DNA of 14,854 bases from Rickettsia typhi. GTDB lineage: Bacteria; Pseudomonadota; Alphaproteobacteria; Rickettsiales; UBA1997. A model generated the notes under the pieces. The model made no database searches. It saw nothing but the letters and a program-made list of their open reading frames with translations, and was not told the origin of the DNA. The position numbers were made by a program, and so were the translations under genes. Positions 6,183 to 14,854 of the stretch are shown piece by piece (the stretch's first letter is position 1; the number at the start of each line of letters is the position of its first letter). The stretch spans positions 1-14,854 of the forward strand of contig CAMDOL010000025.1 of NCBI GenBank assembly GCA_945903615.1, in the 5' to 3' direction.

Positions 6183-9100
6183 GTGAAACCAGTCCGTCAT
6201 ACCAATTCTTCAATCTTCAGAAAAAAATTTGCTAATAGCCGTTATGAAGAGGAAATTCCTCATCTAATATCTTTGCAAAAAGAATCATACTCAAAATTTT
6301 TACAGAGTGATGCCGAGCCAGATAAAAGAGGTTTTGTTGGTATCCAATCTGTATTTCAATCTTTTTTTCCGCTTTCTGATTCGAGTGGTAAGGTAACATT
6401 AGAATTCATCAAATATTTATTGGGAGAGGCTAAATACGAACCAAGTGAGTGCTTATCTTCAGGACGGACTTATTCCGCCCCTTTGAAAGTGCAGCTTCGT
6501 TTAATACTATGGGACAAAGAAGAGGGATCTGAAATTAAAGAAGTTAAGACCATCAAAGAACAAGAGGTTTATCTCTGTGATATTCCTTTAATGACTGAAA
6601 GCGGAAGCTTCATAATTAACGGTGCTGAAAGAGTTGTTGTATCGCAAATGCGTAGAGCCCCAGGTGTTTTCTTTGATAGTGAAAATGTTAAAATTTCTGG
6701 CTCCAAAACTTATACCGCAAAAATTATTCCCCACATTGGTTCTTGGCTGGATTTTGAATTTGACACCAAAGATATTCTTTATTTTAGAATTGATAAAAAA
6801 AGAAAAATCCCAGTTTCAACCTTGCTAAAAGCAATGGGAATGTCGGTTCAAGACATTATCTGTGATTTTTATGGTAAGATCAATATTTTCTCCGCCAAAA
6901 ATGGCTGGGCAACTGATTTTGATTTTGAAGGCTCAATCGGCAAAAAGTTAACCTATGACTTAGTTGATGCCGTAAGTGGTGAAGTGCGCGTCAAAGATGG
7001 AACTAAACTCACCAAAAAAGTTATTGAAAAGCTTAAAGAGGAAAAATTTAAAAGTTATGTCTTAACCGACGATATCTTACTTGGCTATGTAATGGCAGAA
7101 AATCTAATTGATCCTGAAACTGGTGAAGTTTTGTTAGAAGCTGGTAGTTTGGTAACCTCAGAAAGTTTGGAAGTTCTAACTAAATTAAACTTCAAATCAG
7201 TTTTTGTTATCAACCCAAGTAAATCTGATATTGGGCCATATTTGTTCAACACAATTCTGGTTGACAAAAACCAAAATCAAAAAGACGCAACTTACGACAT
7301 TTACAAAGCAATTAGGTTGGGCGAGGTTCCGGCTTCGATTGAAGTTGCAAAAAATTTCTTCGATAATTTGCTTTTGTCACCAGCTAGGTATGATTTATCT
7401 GATGTGGGCAGAATGAAAATGAATCACCGTTTGGATCTTAAAGTTGATCGTGCAATTTTGCATTTGACTCCGGAGGACATAAAGCAAACCATCAAAATTT
7501 TAAGTTTAATCAAGCATAATGATTTAAAAACTGATGATATTGATAACTTAGCAAATCGTAGAGTGCGTGCAGTTGGCGAGCTGATTGAAAATCAATTACG
7601 TATTGGTGTCTCTAGAATTGAAAAATCAATCATTGAAAAATTAAACGCGGTTGATGTGGATAATATTGTTCCGCAAAATTTGATCAATGCCAAACCTTTG
7701 ATCACGGCAATTAAAGACTTTTTTGCCACTTCTCAGCTTTCACAATTCATGGATCAAACCAACCCACTTTCTGAAATTACTCACAAAAGAAGACTTTCTG
7801 CTTTAGGACCCGGTGGTCTAACAAGAGAAAGAGCTGGCTTTGAAGTGCGTGACGTTCACCCGACTCATTATGGAAGGATTTGCCCAATTGAAACTCCGGA
7901 AGGTCAGAATATTGGTTTGATTAATAGTTTGGCAACATTTGCTCATGTTAATGATTATGGATTTATTGAAACTCCATATCGTCAGGTGGTTGGTGGATGC
8001 ATTACTGATAAGATTAGATATTTATCGGCTTTAGAAGAATCGGAATATACAGTTGGTCAATCTAGAATTCCAACTGATAGTAAGGGTAAAATTACTGCTG
8101 ATCTAGTCAGTTGCCGTAGAAACGGTGAATTTTTGATGGTTTCACCAGATAAAATTGACTTCGTTGATGTGTCAACCAAACAACTAGTTTCTATCGCAAC
8201 GACTCTAATTCCTTTCCTAGAAAATGACGATGCGAACCGTGCTTTGATGGGTTCAAACATGCAACGTCAAGCAGTGCCTTTGGTTAATCCTGATGCACCA
8301 ATGGTTGGAACGGGTATGGAAGCAATTATTGCTTTAGATTCTGGTGCTGTAGTTAAAAATAAATACGATGGAATCGTTAAATTTGTTGATTCCTCAAAGG
8401 TTATTGTTGAATCTTTCACTGAAGATAAGATTCCGCAAATTGAAATGTATAATTTGGTTAAATATAACCGCACTAACCAAGATACTTGCATTAACCAAAC
8501 CCCAACTGTTTTAGTTGGACAAAAAGTTTCTGCCGGTGAAATTATTTCCGATGGTCATAGTGTGAAAAGTGGTGAAATTGCTTTAGGTAAAAACGTTCGC
8601 GTTGCCTTCATGCCGTGGAACGGTTATAACTTTGAGGATTCCATAGTTATATCTGAAAAATTATTGACTCAAGAAGCTTTCACTTCAATTCACATTGAAG
8701 AGTTGGAAGTGGTGGCTCGTGATACAAGGTTAGGGCCCGAAGAAATCACTCGTGATATTCCTAATGTTAGTGAAGAAGCTCTAAGCAGATTAGACGAGGA
8801 AGGTATTATTCACATTGGTGCTGAAGTTCGTGCTGGAGATCTTTTAGTTGGTAAAACCACGCCAAAAAGTGAATCACCAATGACGCCGGAAGAAAAATTA
8901 TTAAAAGTAATTTTTGGTGAAAAAGCCTCGGATGTAAAAGACTCATCACTATACGCGCCAATTGGTATTGGTGGAACTGTTGTAGATGTTAAGGTTTTCT
9001 CTAGAAAAGGTATCGAAAAAGATGAGCGTTTGGTTTATATTGAGATGCAGCAAATTGAAGAATTGTCAAAGAAAAAAGCTTTAAAAACTTCGTTCTTAGA

Positions 9101-10271
9101 TGAGTCAATTAAAGATGCGATCATCAATTTGGTTAATGGTAAAAAATTAGCTGCCAATGTTGACAAGCTAAAATCTGGAACCAAATTAAATAAAGAAGAT
9201 CTGCGCAATTTATCCAAATCACATTTGATCAAAATTGTGGTTGATGAAGATAAAGCGATGGATCAAATCGAAGCTTTAACTAAAAATTATCAAAAACAAA
9301 TTGCGATTTTAGAAAAAGATTTTAACGACAAAGTCTCTAAAATCAAAGCCGGAGATGAGCTTGCACAAGGTGTTTTAAAGATTGTTAAAGTTTATGTTGC
9401 TTCAAAATATAAGTTACAACCCGGCGATAAAATGGCGGGACGACATGGTAACAAAGGAGTGGTTTCTAAAATTGCTCCAATTGAAGATATGCCTTATTCA
9501 GAAGATGGTACTCCAGTTGATATCGTTTTAAACCCGCTTGGCGTTCCTTCGCGGATGAACATTGGGCAAATTCTTGAAACACATTTGGGTTGGGCTTCTT
9601 TTAATATCGGAAAACAAGTTTCTGAATTATTAGACAGCATTGCACTTGGAAAAGAAAAATTGGTTAATGACTTACGCGCCAAAATATTATCGGTTTATAA
9701 CGGTGATGTGGAATCGCAAAAAATCAAAGCAATGTCCGACGATGAATTATTAATCTTCTCACAAACTTTGAAAGGTGGCGTTCCTTTTGCGACTGGTACT
9801 TTTGAAGGCATAAAAGAAGAAGATATAACTAAATTACTTGAAATTGCTGGCGTTGATAAATCAGGTCAGATCAGTTTGATTGATGGCAAAACTGGTGAGT
9901 TTTTTGATCGCAAAGTGACTGTTGGGTACATTTATATGTTAAAACTACATCACTTGGTTGATAACAAAATCCACGCTCGCTCAATCGGACCTTACAGTCT
10001 AATCACTCAACAACCTTTGGGTGGTAAATCGCACTTTGGTGGTCAAAGATTTGGGGAAATGGAATGTTGGGCGCTACAAGCTTATGGCGCAGCATATACA
10101 TTACAAGAAATGCTTACCGTGAAATCGGATGACGTAATTGGTAGAATCAAAATCTACGAATCAATCATTCAAGGAAATCAAAACTTTACTTGCGGTATTC
10201 CTGAGTCATTCAATGTTATGATCAAAGAAGTTAGGTCATTAGGATTAAATATTGAATTAGTCGAAAAATAA
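6183..10271 (+). CDS. rpoB: DNA-directed RNA polymerase subunit beta
   Basis: This complete 1362-residue beta subunit forms one half of the RNA polymerase active cleft. Visible landmarks are ITESGSFIINGAERVVVSQ-like residues near 140-155, the rifampicin-binding region at 523-541 (MDQTNPLSEITHKRR then LSALGPGG), HPTHYGRICPIETPEG (fork region), MPWNGYNFEDS near 810, GDKMAGRHGNKGV (1081-1093) with the catalytic-site lysines, and the C-terminal GGKSHFGGQRFGEMECWALQAYGA that contacts beta'. Key rifampicin positions (E. coli D516, H526, S531) are wild-type as D524, H534 and S539. Length falls between E. coli (1342) and Rickettsia. The start is GTG at 6183, with AAGG upstream. Thr at the E. coli 518 position and Gln at the 567 position are lineage features, not resistance changes. 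The stop is followed at once by an interrupted hairpin. Confidence 0.98.
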   Translation: MKPVRHTNSSIFRKKFANSRYEEEIPHLISLQKESYSKFLQSDAEPDKRGFVGIQSVFQSFFPLSDSSGKVTLEFIKYLLGEAKYEPSECLSSGRTYSAPLKVQLRLILWDKEEGSEIKEVKTIKEQEVYLCDIPLMTESGSFIINGAERVVVSQMRRAPGVFFDSENVKISGSKTYTAKIIPHIGSWLDFEFDTKDILYFRIDKKRKIPVSTLLKAMGMSVQDIICDFYGKINIFSAKNGWATDFDFEGSIGKKLTYDLVDAVSGEVRVKDGTKLTKKVIEKLKEEKFKSYVLTDDILLGYVMAENLIDPETGEVLLEAGSLVTSESLEVLTKLNFKSVFVINPSKSDIGPYLFNTILVDKNQNQKDATYDIYKAIRLGEVPASIEVAKNFFDNLLLSPARYDLSDVGRMKMNHRLDLKVDRAILHLTPEDIKQTIKILSLIKHNDLKTDDIDNLANRRVRAVGELIENQLRIGVSRIEKSIIEKLNAVDVDNIVPQNLINAKPLITAIKDFFATSQLSQFMDQTNPLSEITHKRRLSALGPGGLTRERAGFEVRDVHPTHYGRICPIETPEGQNIGLINSLATFAHVNDYGFIETPYRQVVGGCITDKIRYLSALEESEYTVGQSRIPTDSKGKITADLVSCRRNGEFLMVSPDKIDFVDVSTKQLVSIATTLIPFLENDDANRALMGSNMQRQAVPLVNPDAPMVGTGMEAIIALDSGAVVKNKYDGIVKFVDSSKVIVESFTEDKIPQIEMYNLVKYNRTNQDTCINQTPTVLVGQKVSAGEIISDGHSVKSGEIALGKNVRVAFMPWNGYNFEDSIVISEKLLTQEAFTSIHIEELEVVARDTRLGPEEITRDIPNVSEEALSRLDEEGIIHIGAEVRAGDLLVGKTTPKSESPMTPEEKLLKVIFGEKASDVKDSSLYAPIGIGGTVVDVKVFSRKGIEKDERLVYIEMQQIEELSKKKALKTSFLDESIKDAIINLVNGKKLAANVDKLKSGTKLNKEDLRNLSKSHLIKIVVDEDKAMDQIEALTKNYQKQIAILEKDFNDKVSKIKAGDELAQGVLKIVKVYVASKYKLQPGDKMAGRHGNKGVVSKIAPIEDMPYSEDGTPVDIVLNPLGVPSRMNIGQILETHLGWASFNIGKQVSELLDSIALGKEKLVNDLRAKILSVYNGDVESQKIKAMSDDELLIFSQTLKGGVPFATGTFEGIKEEDITKLLEIAGVDKSGQISLIDGKTGEFFDRKVTVGYIYMLKLHHLVDNKIHARSIGPYSLITQQPLGGKSHFGGQRFGEMECWALQAYGAAYTLQEMLTVKSDDVIGRIKIYESIIQGNQNFTCGIPESFNVMIKEVRSLGLNIELVEK

Positions 10272-10274
10272 AAA

Positions 10275-10344
10275 TTAGTCGTTAGTTATCATTCGTTAGT
10301 TGCCCCAAGTTCGGTTTGACTAGCGTCCAATTACTAACGACTAA
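10275..10344. repeat. 70-bp interrupted inverted repeat in the rpoB-rpoC gap
   Basis: Outer arms TTAGTCGTTAGT (10275-10286) and ACTAACGACTAA (10333-10344) are perfectly complementary over 12 bp. After a symmetrical 7-nt internal loop, CGTTAGT (10294-10300) pairs with ACTAGCG (10319-10325) with one G-T pair. It begins 3 nt after the rpoB stop codon (10269-10271) and fills most of the 102-bp gap. No long T-run follows directly, so mRNA processing or stabilisation is more likely than termination. CGTTAGTT occurs twice in the left half. Confidence 0.7.
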
Positions 10345-10373
10345 AAAAATTATAAATAATTTTTTTAAACATT

Positions 10374-13300
10374 ATGTCATTAGGCGGAACATCTTCACAT
10401 GGTTTATTAAGTCTTTCTAATCAAGCAGTTGATATAGCAGATTTTAATGCCATTAAAATTTCTATTGCTGATCCAGATAAAATTCGCTCATGGTCTTTTG
10501 GGGAAGTAACTAAGCCGGAAACCATCAACTACAGAACCTTTAAACCAGAAAGAGATGGTTTGTTTTGTGCTCGCATTTTTGGTCCAATCAAAGATTATGA
10601 ATGTCTCTGCGGTAAATATAAAAGAATTAAATATAAAGGCATCGTCTGCGAAAAATGCGGCGTTGAGGTTACTTCTTCTAAAGTTAGAAGAGACAGGATG
10701 GGGCACATTGAATTGGCAGCACCCATTGCGCATATTTGGTTTTTAAAATCACTACCATCACGTCTTAGCACTTTGCTTGGGCTTACTTTAAAAATCGTTG
10801 AAAAAATTATTTACTTTGAAACTTACATCGTGGTTGACGCTTTAATGTCGCCACTCAAAGATGGCGATGTTTTGAGTGAAGATGAATATCAAAAATGCCA
10901 AGAAGAATATGGCTATGGCAGCTTTATCGCTGAAATGGGTGCGGAAGCAATTCAAAAATTATTGGCCAAATTAGATCTTAAAAAATTACAAACTGAATTA
11001 AGAGAAGAGTTGGTTGATCTAACTTCCGAACTAAAAAGAGAAAAGATTGTTAAAAGATTGAAGTTGGTTGAAAACTTTATTGAATCTGGGAATGAAGCCA
11101 AATGGATGATTATGAATGTTCTTCCGGTAATCCCGCCTGACATTCGCCCATTGGTAATGCTTGATGGTGGGCGTTTTGCTACATCAGATCTAAACGAATT
11201 ATATCGACGCGTTATCAACAGAAATAATCGTTTGAGAAGATTGCTTGAGCTTGGCGCTCCGGAAATCATTATCAAAAATGAAAAAAGAATGTTACAAGAA
11301 TCAGTTGACGCCTTGTTAGATAATGGTAGAAGCGGTTCAGTTGTAAAAAATGCTAATAAAAAACCTTTCAAATCTTTGAGTGACATGCTTAAGGGTAAGC
11401 AAGGTCGTTTCCGCCAAAATTTGCTTGGTAAGCGTGTGGATTATTCTGGTCGTTCAGTAATCGTTGTTGGTCCAGAATTGAAATTGCATCAATGTGGTTT
11501 GCCGAAAAAAATGGCGTTGGAATTGTTTAAGCCATTCATCTATTCCAAATTAGAACTTTACGGAAAATCTCCGTCAATCAAAGTTTCTAAGAAAATGGTT
11601 GAATCGGAAAGACCAGAAGTTTGGGATATTTTAGATGAAGTTATTAAAGAACATCCAGTATTATTAAATCGTGCACCAACTCTACATAGACTTGGTATTC
11701 AAGCTTTCGAGCCATTATTAACGGAAGGCAAAGCAATTCAATTGCATCCCCTAGTTTGCGCCGCTTTCAACGCCGACTTTGACGGTGACCAAATGGCTGT
11801 TCACGTTCCGCTTTCAATCGAAGCACAAGTTGAGTGCCGTGTTTTAATGATGTCAACCAATAACATCTTAAGTCCTGCTAACGGAAAGCCAATCATTGTT
11901 CCATCGCAAGATATTATCTTGGGTCTTTATTATCTTTCTATGGAAAATAAAGATGATAAATCAAAACCGTTTTTGATTGGTGATCGTTTTGAACTAGAGC
12001 ACGCTTTATTCAGCAAGGCAGTATCTCTACACAGCAAAATCAAATATCGTTACACTTTGAAGGATAACGATGGTGAGCGGTTTTATAAAATTGTCGAGAC
12101 TACACCAGGAAGAGTAATCGTTTATAACATCTTGCCAGAATGTATCAAAGGTGATTTTGAACTAGTCAATAAAGCAATGACTAAAAAAGCTGTTACTAAT
12201 TTAATTGACTCTGTTTATAGAAGTTCTGGTCAGAAAGAAACTGTAATGTTCTGTGATAGAATTATGGCTCTTGGTTTTAAGTATGCTTGTAAAGCTGGAA
12301 TATCTATTGGTAAGGACGATATGGTTATCCCAGAAAGTAAGGCAAAACATATTGGTGAATCTTTGGATAAAGTTAAAAAATTTGAGCAGCAATATCGCGA
12401 TGGTTTGATTACTACTGGTGAGCGTTACAATAAAATCATTGATGAGTGGACTCATTGCACTGACAAAATTTCTAAAGAAATGATGAAGGCAATCTCTAGT
12501 CACAAAAATGCTAAAGATGCCAACTCAATTTATATGATGGCAGATTCTGGTGCGAGAGGTTCTGAGAACCAAATCAAACAGGTTTCTGGTATGCGTGGTT
12601 TGATGGCAAAGCCGTCTGGTGAAATTATCGAAACCCCAATCACTGCCAACTTTAAAGAAGGTTTGAGTGTGTTGGAATATTTTATTTCTGCCCACGGTGC
12701 CAGAAAAGGTTTGGCGGATACAGCTTTAAAAACAGCTAACTCTGGTTATTTAACTAGAAGATTGGTGGATGTTTCGCAAGATTGTATCGTTATTGAAGAA
12801 GATTGTGGTACTAAAGATAGTGTTGATTTGGAAGGCGTTATTGATGATGGGAGAGTTATAGTTTCTATCGGCGAACAAGTTCTTGGTCGGGTAGTTTTAG
12901 AAGATGTAAAAGTTCCGGTTAGCAATCAAGTGATTGTTAAAGCTGGAATTATGATTGATGAAAATCTTGCTGATCTTATTGAAAAAGCTGGCATCAAAAC
13001 TGTTAAAGCTAGATCAGTTTTAACTTGTCAAACTAAAGGTGGTGTTTGCGTTAAATGTTATGGGCGTGATTTAGCGACTGGTGATTTAGTTAGTATTGGA
13101 GAAGCGGTTGGTGTGGTTGCGGCTCAGTCAATTGGGGAGCCTGGAACGCAATTAACGATGAGAACTTTCCACATTGGTGGTGCAGCTCTTCGTGGCGCAG
13201 AACAATCTTCAATCTCTGCTATCTCTGACGGTATTCTAAAAATCTCCAGCAAAAATAATATCATTAATCGTGATGGTAAAATTGTGGTGGTAAGCCGTAA

Positions 13301-14480
13301 TTGTGAAATAACCATTTTGGATAAAGATCAAAATGAAATTCACAGCTATAAATTACCTTATGGTTCGGTCATCACTCATAAAAATGGTGAAGCTGTAAAG
13401 AAGGGCGATCATCTGGCTGAGTGGGATCCTTACAACATCCCGGTCGTTGCCGAAACTAATGGTGCAATCAAATACGGTGACCTATTAGAAAATGTTTCTC
13501 TTAGAGAAAAAATTGACGACTCAACTGGCATTTCCACCAAAATTATTATGGATTGGAAACAATATAGTAAGCAGGAATTAAAACCGCGCATCACTATTAC
13601 CGATAATAAAGACGAAGCTAAAAAAGAATATTTGCTTTCAGTTGGAACACTAATCTCAGTTTCAAATAGTCAAGAAGTCAAAGCTGGTGATATCATCGCT
13701 AAAATTCCTAAAGAATCTTCTAAAACTAGAGATATTACTGGTGGTCTACCTAGAGTTGCTGAGTTGTTTGAAGCTCGTAAGCCTAAGAACGCTGCCGTGA
13801 TGTCAGAAATTGACGGAAGAGTTGAGTTCGGGAAAGATTATAAAGTCAAAAGAAGACTTATCATCGTTCCAGAAGATGCTAGCAAAGAGCCAATTGAGTA
13901 TATGGTTGCTAAAAATAAACATCTTTTTATCGGCGAAGGTGATTTCGTGAAAAGAGGCGATATTTTAGTTGATGGCAGCTTGGTTCCTCACGATATCTTG
14001 CGTATTCAAGGCATTAAAGCTTTTACAAACTTTATGGTTGGCGAAGTGCAAAAAGTTTATCGTATGCAAGGTGTAAAAATCGATGATAAGCACATCGAGG
14101 TAATTTTGAATATGATGCTTAAGCGAGTTGAAGTTATTAATCCGGGTGATACAACTTTGCTTAATGGTGAATATGTTGATCGTGATGTCTTTGAGCAGAT
14201 CAATAAAAAATCTGTGGCTGAAGGTTTTAGACCAGCTGAGTCTGCACCAGTGCTTTTGGGTATCACTAAAGCATCACTACAAACTAAGTCATTTATCTCT
14301 GCTGCTTCATTCCAAGAAACCACCAAGGTTTTAACTGATGCTGCGGTTCAGGGTAAATATGATGATCTAACTGGTTTAAAGGAAAATATCATCGTCGGCA
14401 GATTGATTCCGGCTGGAACTGGTTTGATGATGGGCAAATTCAAAACAGCGGCTGCTGAAATTGAACAAGAAAAGTTATAA
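10374..14480 (+). CDS. rpoC: DNA-directed RNA polymerase subunit beta'
   Basis: This complete 1368-residue catalytic beta' subunit carries the first zinc site at C77, C79, C92 and C95 (CLCG...CEKCG). The lid, rudder and clamp region is [20 protein letters not shown] (from about residue 348). The catalytic magnesium loop is NADFDGD (466-472, Asp 468, 470, 472). The second zinc site is C811, C885, C892 and C895. The trigger-loop region [10 protein letters not shown] begins at 929. The stretch between about 940 and 1118 corresponds to the sequence-insertion SI3 of proteobacterial enzymes. The conserved [18 protein letters not shown] follows at about 1121, and the C-terminus ends [10 protein letters not shown]. 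The N-terminus begins [12 protein letters not shown], somewhat longer than many. No Shine-Dalgarno sequence is seen before the ATG. The TAA stop (14478-14480) lies in the left arm of an inverted repeat. Confidence 0.98.
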   Translation: MSLGGTSSHGLLSLSNQAVDIADFNAIKISIADPDKIRSWSFGEVTKPETINYRTFKPERDGLFCARIFGPIKDYECLCGKYKRIKYKGIVCEKCGVEVTSSKVRRDRMGHIELAAPIAHIWFLKSLPSRLSTLLGLTLKIVEKIIYFETYIVVDALMSPLKDGDVLSEDEYQKCQEEYGYGSFIAEMGAEAIQKLLAKLDLKKLQTELREELVDLTSELKREKIVKRLKLVENFIESGNEAKWMIMNVLPVIPPDIRPLVMLDGGRFATSDLNELYRRVINRNNRLRRLLELGAPEIIIKNEKRMLQESVDALLDNGRSGSVVKNANKKPFKSLSDMLKGKQGRFRQNLLGKRVDYSGRSVIVVGPELKLHQCGLPKKMALELFKPFIYSKLELYGKSPSIKVSKKMVESERPEVWDILDEVIKEHPVLLNRAPTLHRLGIQAFEPLLTEGKAIQLHPLVCAAFNADFDGDQMAVHVPLSIEAQVECRVLMMSTNNILSPANGKPIIVPSQDIILGLYYLSMENKDDKSKPFLIGDRFELEHALFSKAVSLHSKIKYRYTLKDNDGERFYKIVETTPGRVIVYNILPECIKGDFELVNKAMTKKAVTNLIDSVYRSSGQKETVMFCDRIMALGFKYACKAGISIGKDDMVIPESKAKHIGESLDKVKKFEQQYRDGLITTGERYNKIIDEWTHCTDKISKEMMKAISSHKNAKDANSIYMMADSGARGSENQIKQVSGMRGLMAKPSGEIIETPITANFKEGLSVLEYFISAHGARKGLADTALKTANSGYLTRRLVDVSQDCIVIEEDCGTKDSVDLEGVIDDGRVIVSIGEQVLGRVVLEDVKVPVSNQVIVKAGIMIDENLADLIEKAGIKTVKARSVLTCQTKGGVCVKCYGRDLATGDLVSIGEAVGVVAAQSIGEPGTQLTMRTFHIGGAALRGAEQSSISAISDGILKISSKNNIINRDGKIVVVSRNCEITILDKDQNEIHSYKLPYGSVITHKNGEAVKKGDHLAEWDPYNIPVVAETNGAIKYGDLLENVSLREKIDDSTGISTKIIMDWKQYSKQELKPRITITDNKDEAKKEYLLSVGTLISVSNSQEVKAGDIIAKIPKESSKTRDITGGLPRVAELFEARKPKNAAVMSEIDGRVEFGKDYKVKRRLIIVPEDASKEPIEYMVAKNKHLFIGEGDFVKRGDILVDGSLVPHDILRIQGIKAFTNFMVGEVQKVYRMQGVKIDDKHIEVILNMMLKRVEVINPGDTTLLNGEYVDRDVFEQINKKSVAEGFRPAESAPVLLGITKASLQTKSFISAASFQETTKVLTDAAVQGKYDDLTGLKENIIVGRLIPAGTGLMMGKFKTAAAEIEQEKL

Positions 14481-14556
14481 GTAATAAAGTTGTGAGTGGG
14501 TAGTGAGTGAATAAATGAGATTTACTTCACTTACTACTTACGGCTTATTACTTATA
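14476..14556. repeat. 81-bp inverted repeat enclosing the rpoC stop codon
   Basis: The outer arms, TATAAGTAATAA (14476-14487) and TTATTACTTATA (14545-14556), match over 12 bp. Inner stretches GGTAGTGAGTGA (14499-14510) and TTCACTTACTACTTA (14526-14540) are also largely complementary, giving a long imperfect hairpin. It could mark the 3' end of the rpoBC transcript. It has no T-run after the right arm. Confidence 0.65.
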
Positions 14557-14560
14557 TCTA

Positions 14561-14713
14561 CCTATACCAATTTTCATTTTAAAAATTGCAAAAGCTAAAC
14601 TACACATATTCTTTATCTTTTTGGTAAAGATTGGTAAAAAGCCTCAAGCTTTATGGTCATACAGCTTTCGTTTTTTATCAATCTTTCCTCAAAAATATTT
14701 TGAATTGTATAGG
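14561..14713. repeat. 153-bp imperfect inverted-repeat element downstream of rpoC
   Basis: Terminal arms read CCTATACCAATT (14561-14572) and AATTGTATAGG (14703-14713). Inner arms GGTAAAGATTGGTAAAAA (14623-14640) and TTTTTTATCAATCTTTCC (14671-14688) pair with few mismatches. A central hairpin is formed by AAGCTTTATG and CATACAGCTT (about 14646-14667). No coding frame. The two arms are of unequal length (about 90 and 57 nt), so one side has gained or lost sequence. Its last three bases are shared with the next repeat. Confidence 0.65.
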
Positions 14714-14854
14714 AACCTCTGAACAACTAAAACAATGTTTTAGAAAAATTGATCTTTCTGGTCTTTTTTGGCATAAATTCCATTATTTTTGGTGAAATAT
14801 GGAAATATTCCACCAAAAAGTAATGAAATTTCTACTCAAAAAATCCTCAGAAAT
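14711..14854. repeat. AGGAACC-family element, near full length but cut by window end
   Basis: The left arm 14711-14760 matches the solo copy at 1432-1481 (minus strand) at 47 of 50 positions. The right arm 14833-14853 is identical over 21 nt to 1417-1437. Between them, AAATTCCATTA/TTTTTGGTG and their complements pair about a GGAA loop at 14801-14804. The element is therefore a long imperfect inverted repeat centred near 14802, predicted to end near 14894, about 40 bp past the window. The left arm contains the small hairpin CTAAAAC-AAT-GTTTTAG (14727-14743). No transposase frame is visible. Confidence 0.8.

Noticed and set aside
7743-7806. Possible rifampicin-resistance changes in RpoB (Thr at the E. 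coli 518 position, Leu at 530)
   Set aside because: DQTNP and RRLSALGPGG are common wild-type wording in alphaproteobacteria. The key positions 516, 526 and 531 are unchanged.
10952-11386. Antisense open frame of 144 codons inside rpoC
   Set aside because: It lies opposite a highly conserved rpoC region (clamp and lid), has no recognisable family or ribosome-binding site, and is a by-product of the codon usage of rpoC. The same holds for the shorter antisense frames in the helicase, rplA, rplL and rpoB genes.
1417-14854. CRISPR-like or regulated array from the repeated AGGAACC sequence
   Set aside because: Copies are kilobases apart, differ in structure and orientation, and have no regular spacers or cas genes.
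14481-14854. Hidden gene or tRNA after rpoC
   Set aside because: No open frame of useful length and no cloverleaf or tRNA-like ends were seen. The stretch is explained by three consecutive inverted repeats.

Overview
The window looks like a low-GC (roughly one third G+C by eye) chromosomal segment of an alphaproteobacterium, most plausibly a Rickettsiales-like or otherwise reduced, host-associated lineage. The pointers are the RpoB rifampicin region (residues 523-541, alphaproteobacterial in wording), a MerR-type regulator with the alphaproteobacterial signature around HVIRFWESKFPQIKP, strong A+T bias, weak Shine-Dalgarno use, several non-ATG starts, and many short palindromic elements in the gaps. 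The exact genus cannot be named from the sequence alone. All recognised genes lie on the + strand.

Layout. Bases 1-54 may be the tail of an upstream gene. Bases 126-1409 encode a complete Pif1-like SF1B DNA helicase. After a 91-bp gap filled largely by a dispersed repeat comes a tightly packed trio (1501-3640): an EamA/DMT membrane transporter, a small MerR-type regulator and an exonuclease III-family AP endonuclease. Their stop and start codons overlap (TGATG and TTGA). The stop codon of the last gene is embedded in a perfect 55-nt palindrome. The 333-bp gap that follows (3641-3973) is almost entirely inverted-repeat DNA. Then comes the classic ribosomal/RNA polymerase block rplK-rplA-rplJ-rplL-rpoB-rpoC (3974-14480). 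The block lacks the secE-nusG genes that normally precede rplK, and the rplA-rplJ gap is only 18 bp.

The gene block itself is conventional: L11 and L1 of the L1 stalk and GTPase centre, L10 and L7/L12 of the stalk, and the two catalytic RNA polymerase subunits. What stands out is the non-coding DNA. The rplL-rpoB gap holds a 34-bp perfect palindrome followed by a T-run (likely attenuator or processing site). The rpoB-rpoC gap holds a 70-bp interrupted hairpin. The rpoC stop codon sits inside an 81-bp inverted repeat, followed by a 153-bp inverted-repeat element and then by the left part of another, roughly 184-bp element that runs off the window.

The last element belongs to a dispersed family, here called the AGGAACC family, seen in three structural forms: a solo arm (1417-1482), a minimal perfect palindrome (3637-3691) and a near full-length inverted repeat (14711-14854, truncated). 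In two places a family member abuts and shares a few bases with a different inverted-repeat element. This set of nested MITE-like elements at gene ends is the most interesting part of the window. I see no evidence of a new enzymatic, defence or secretion system.
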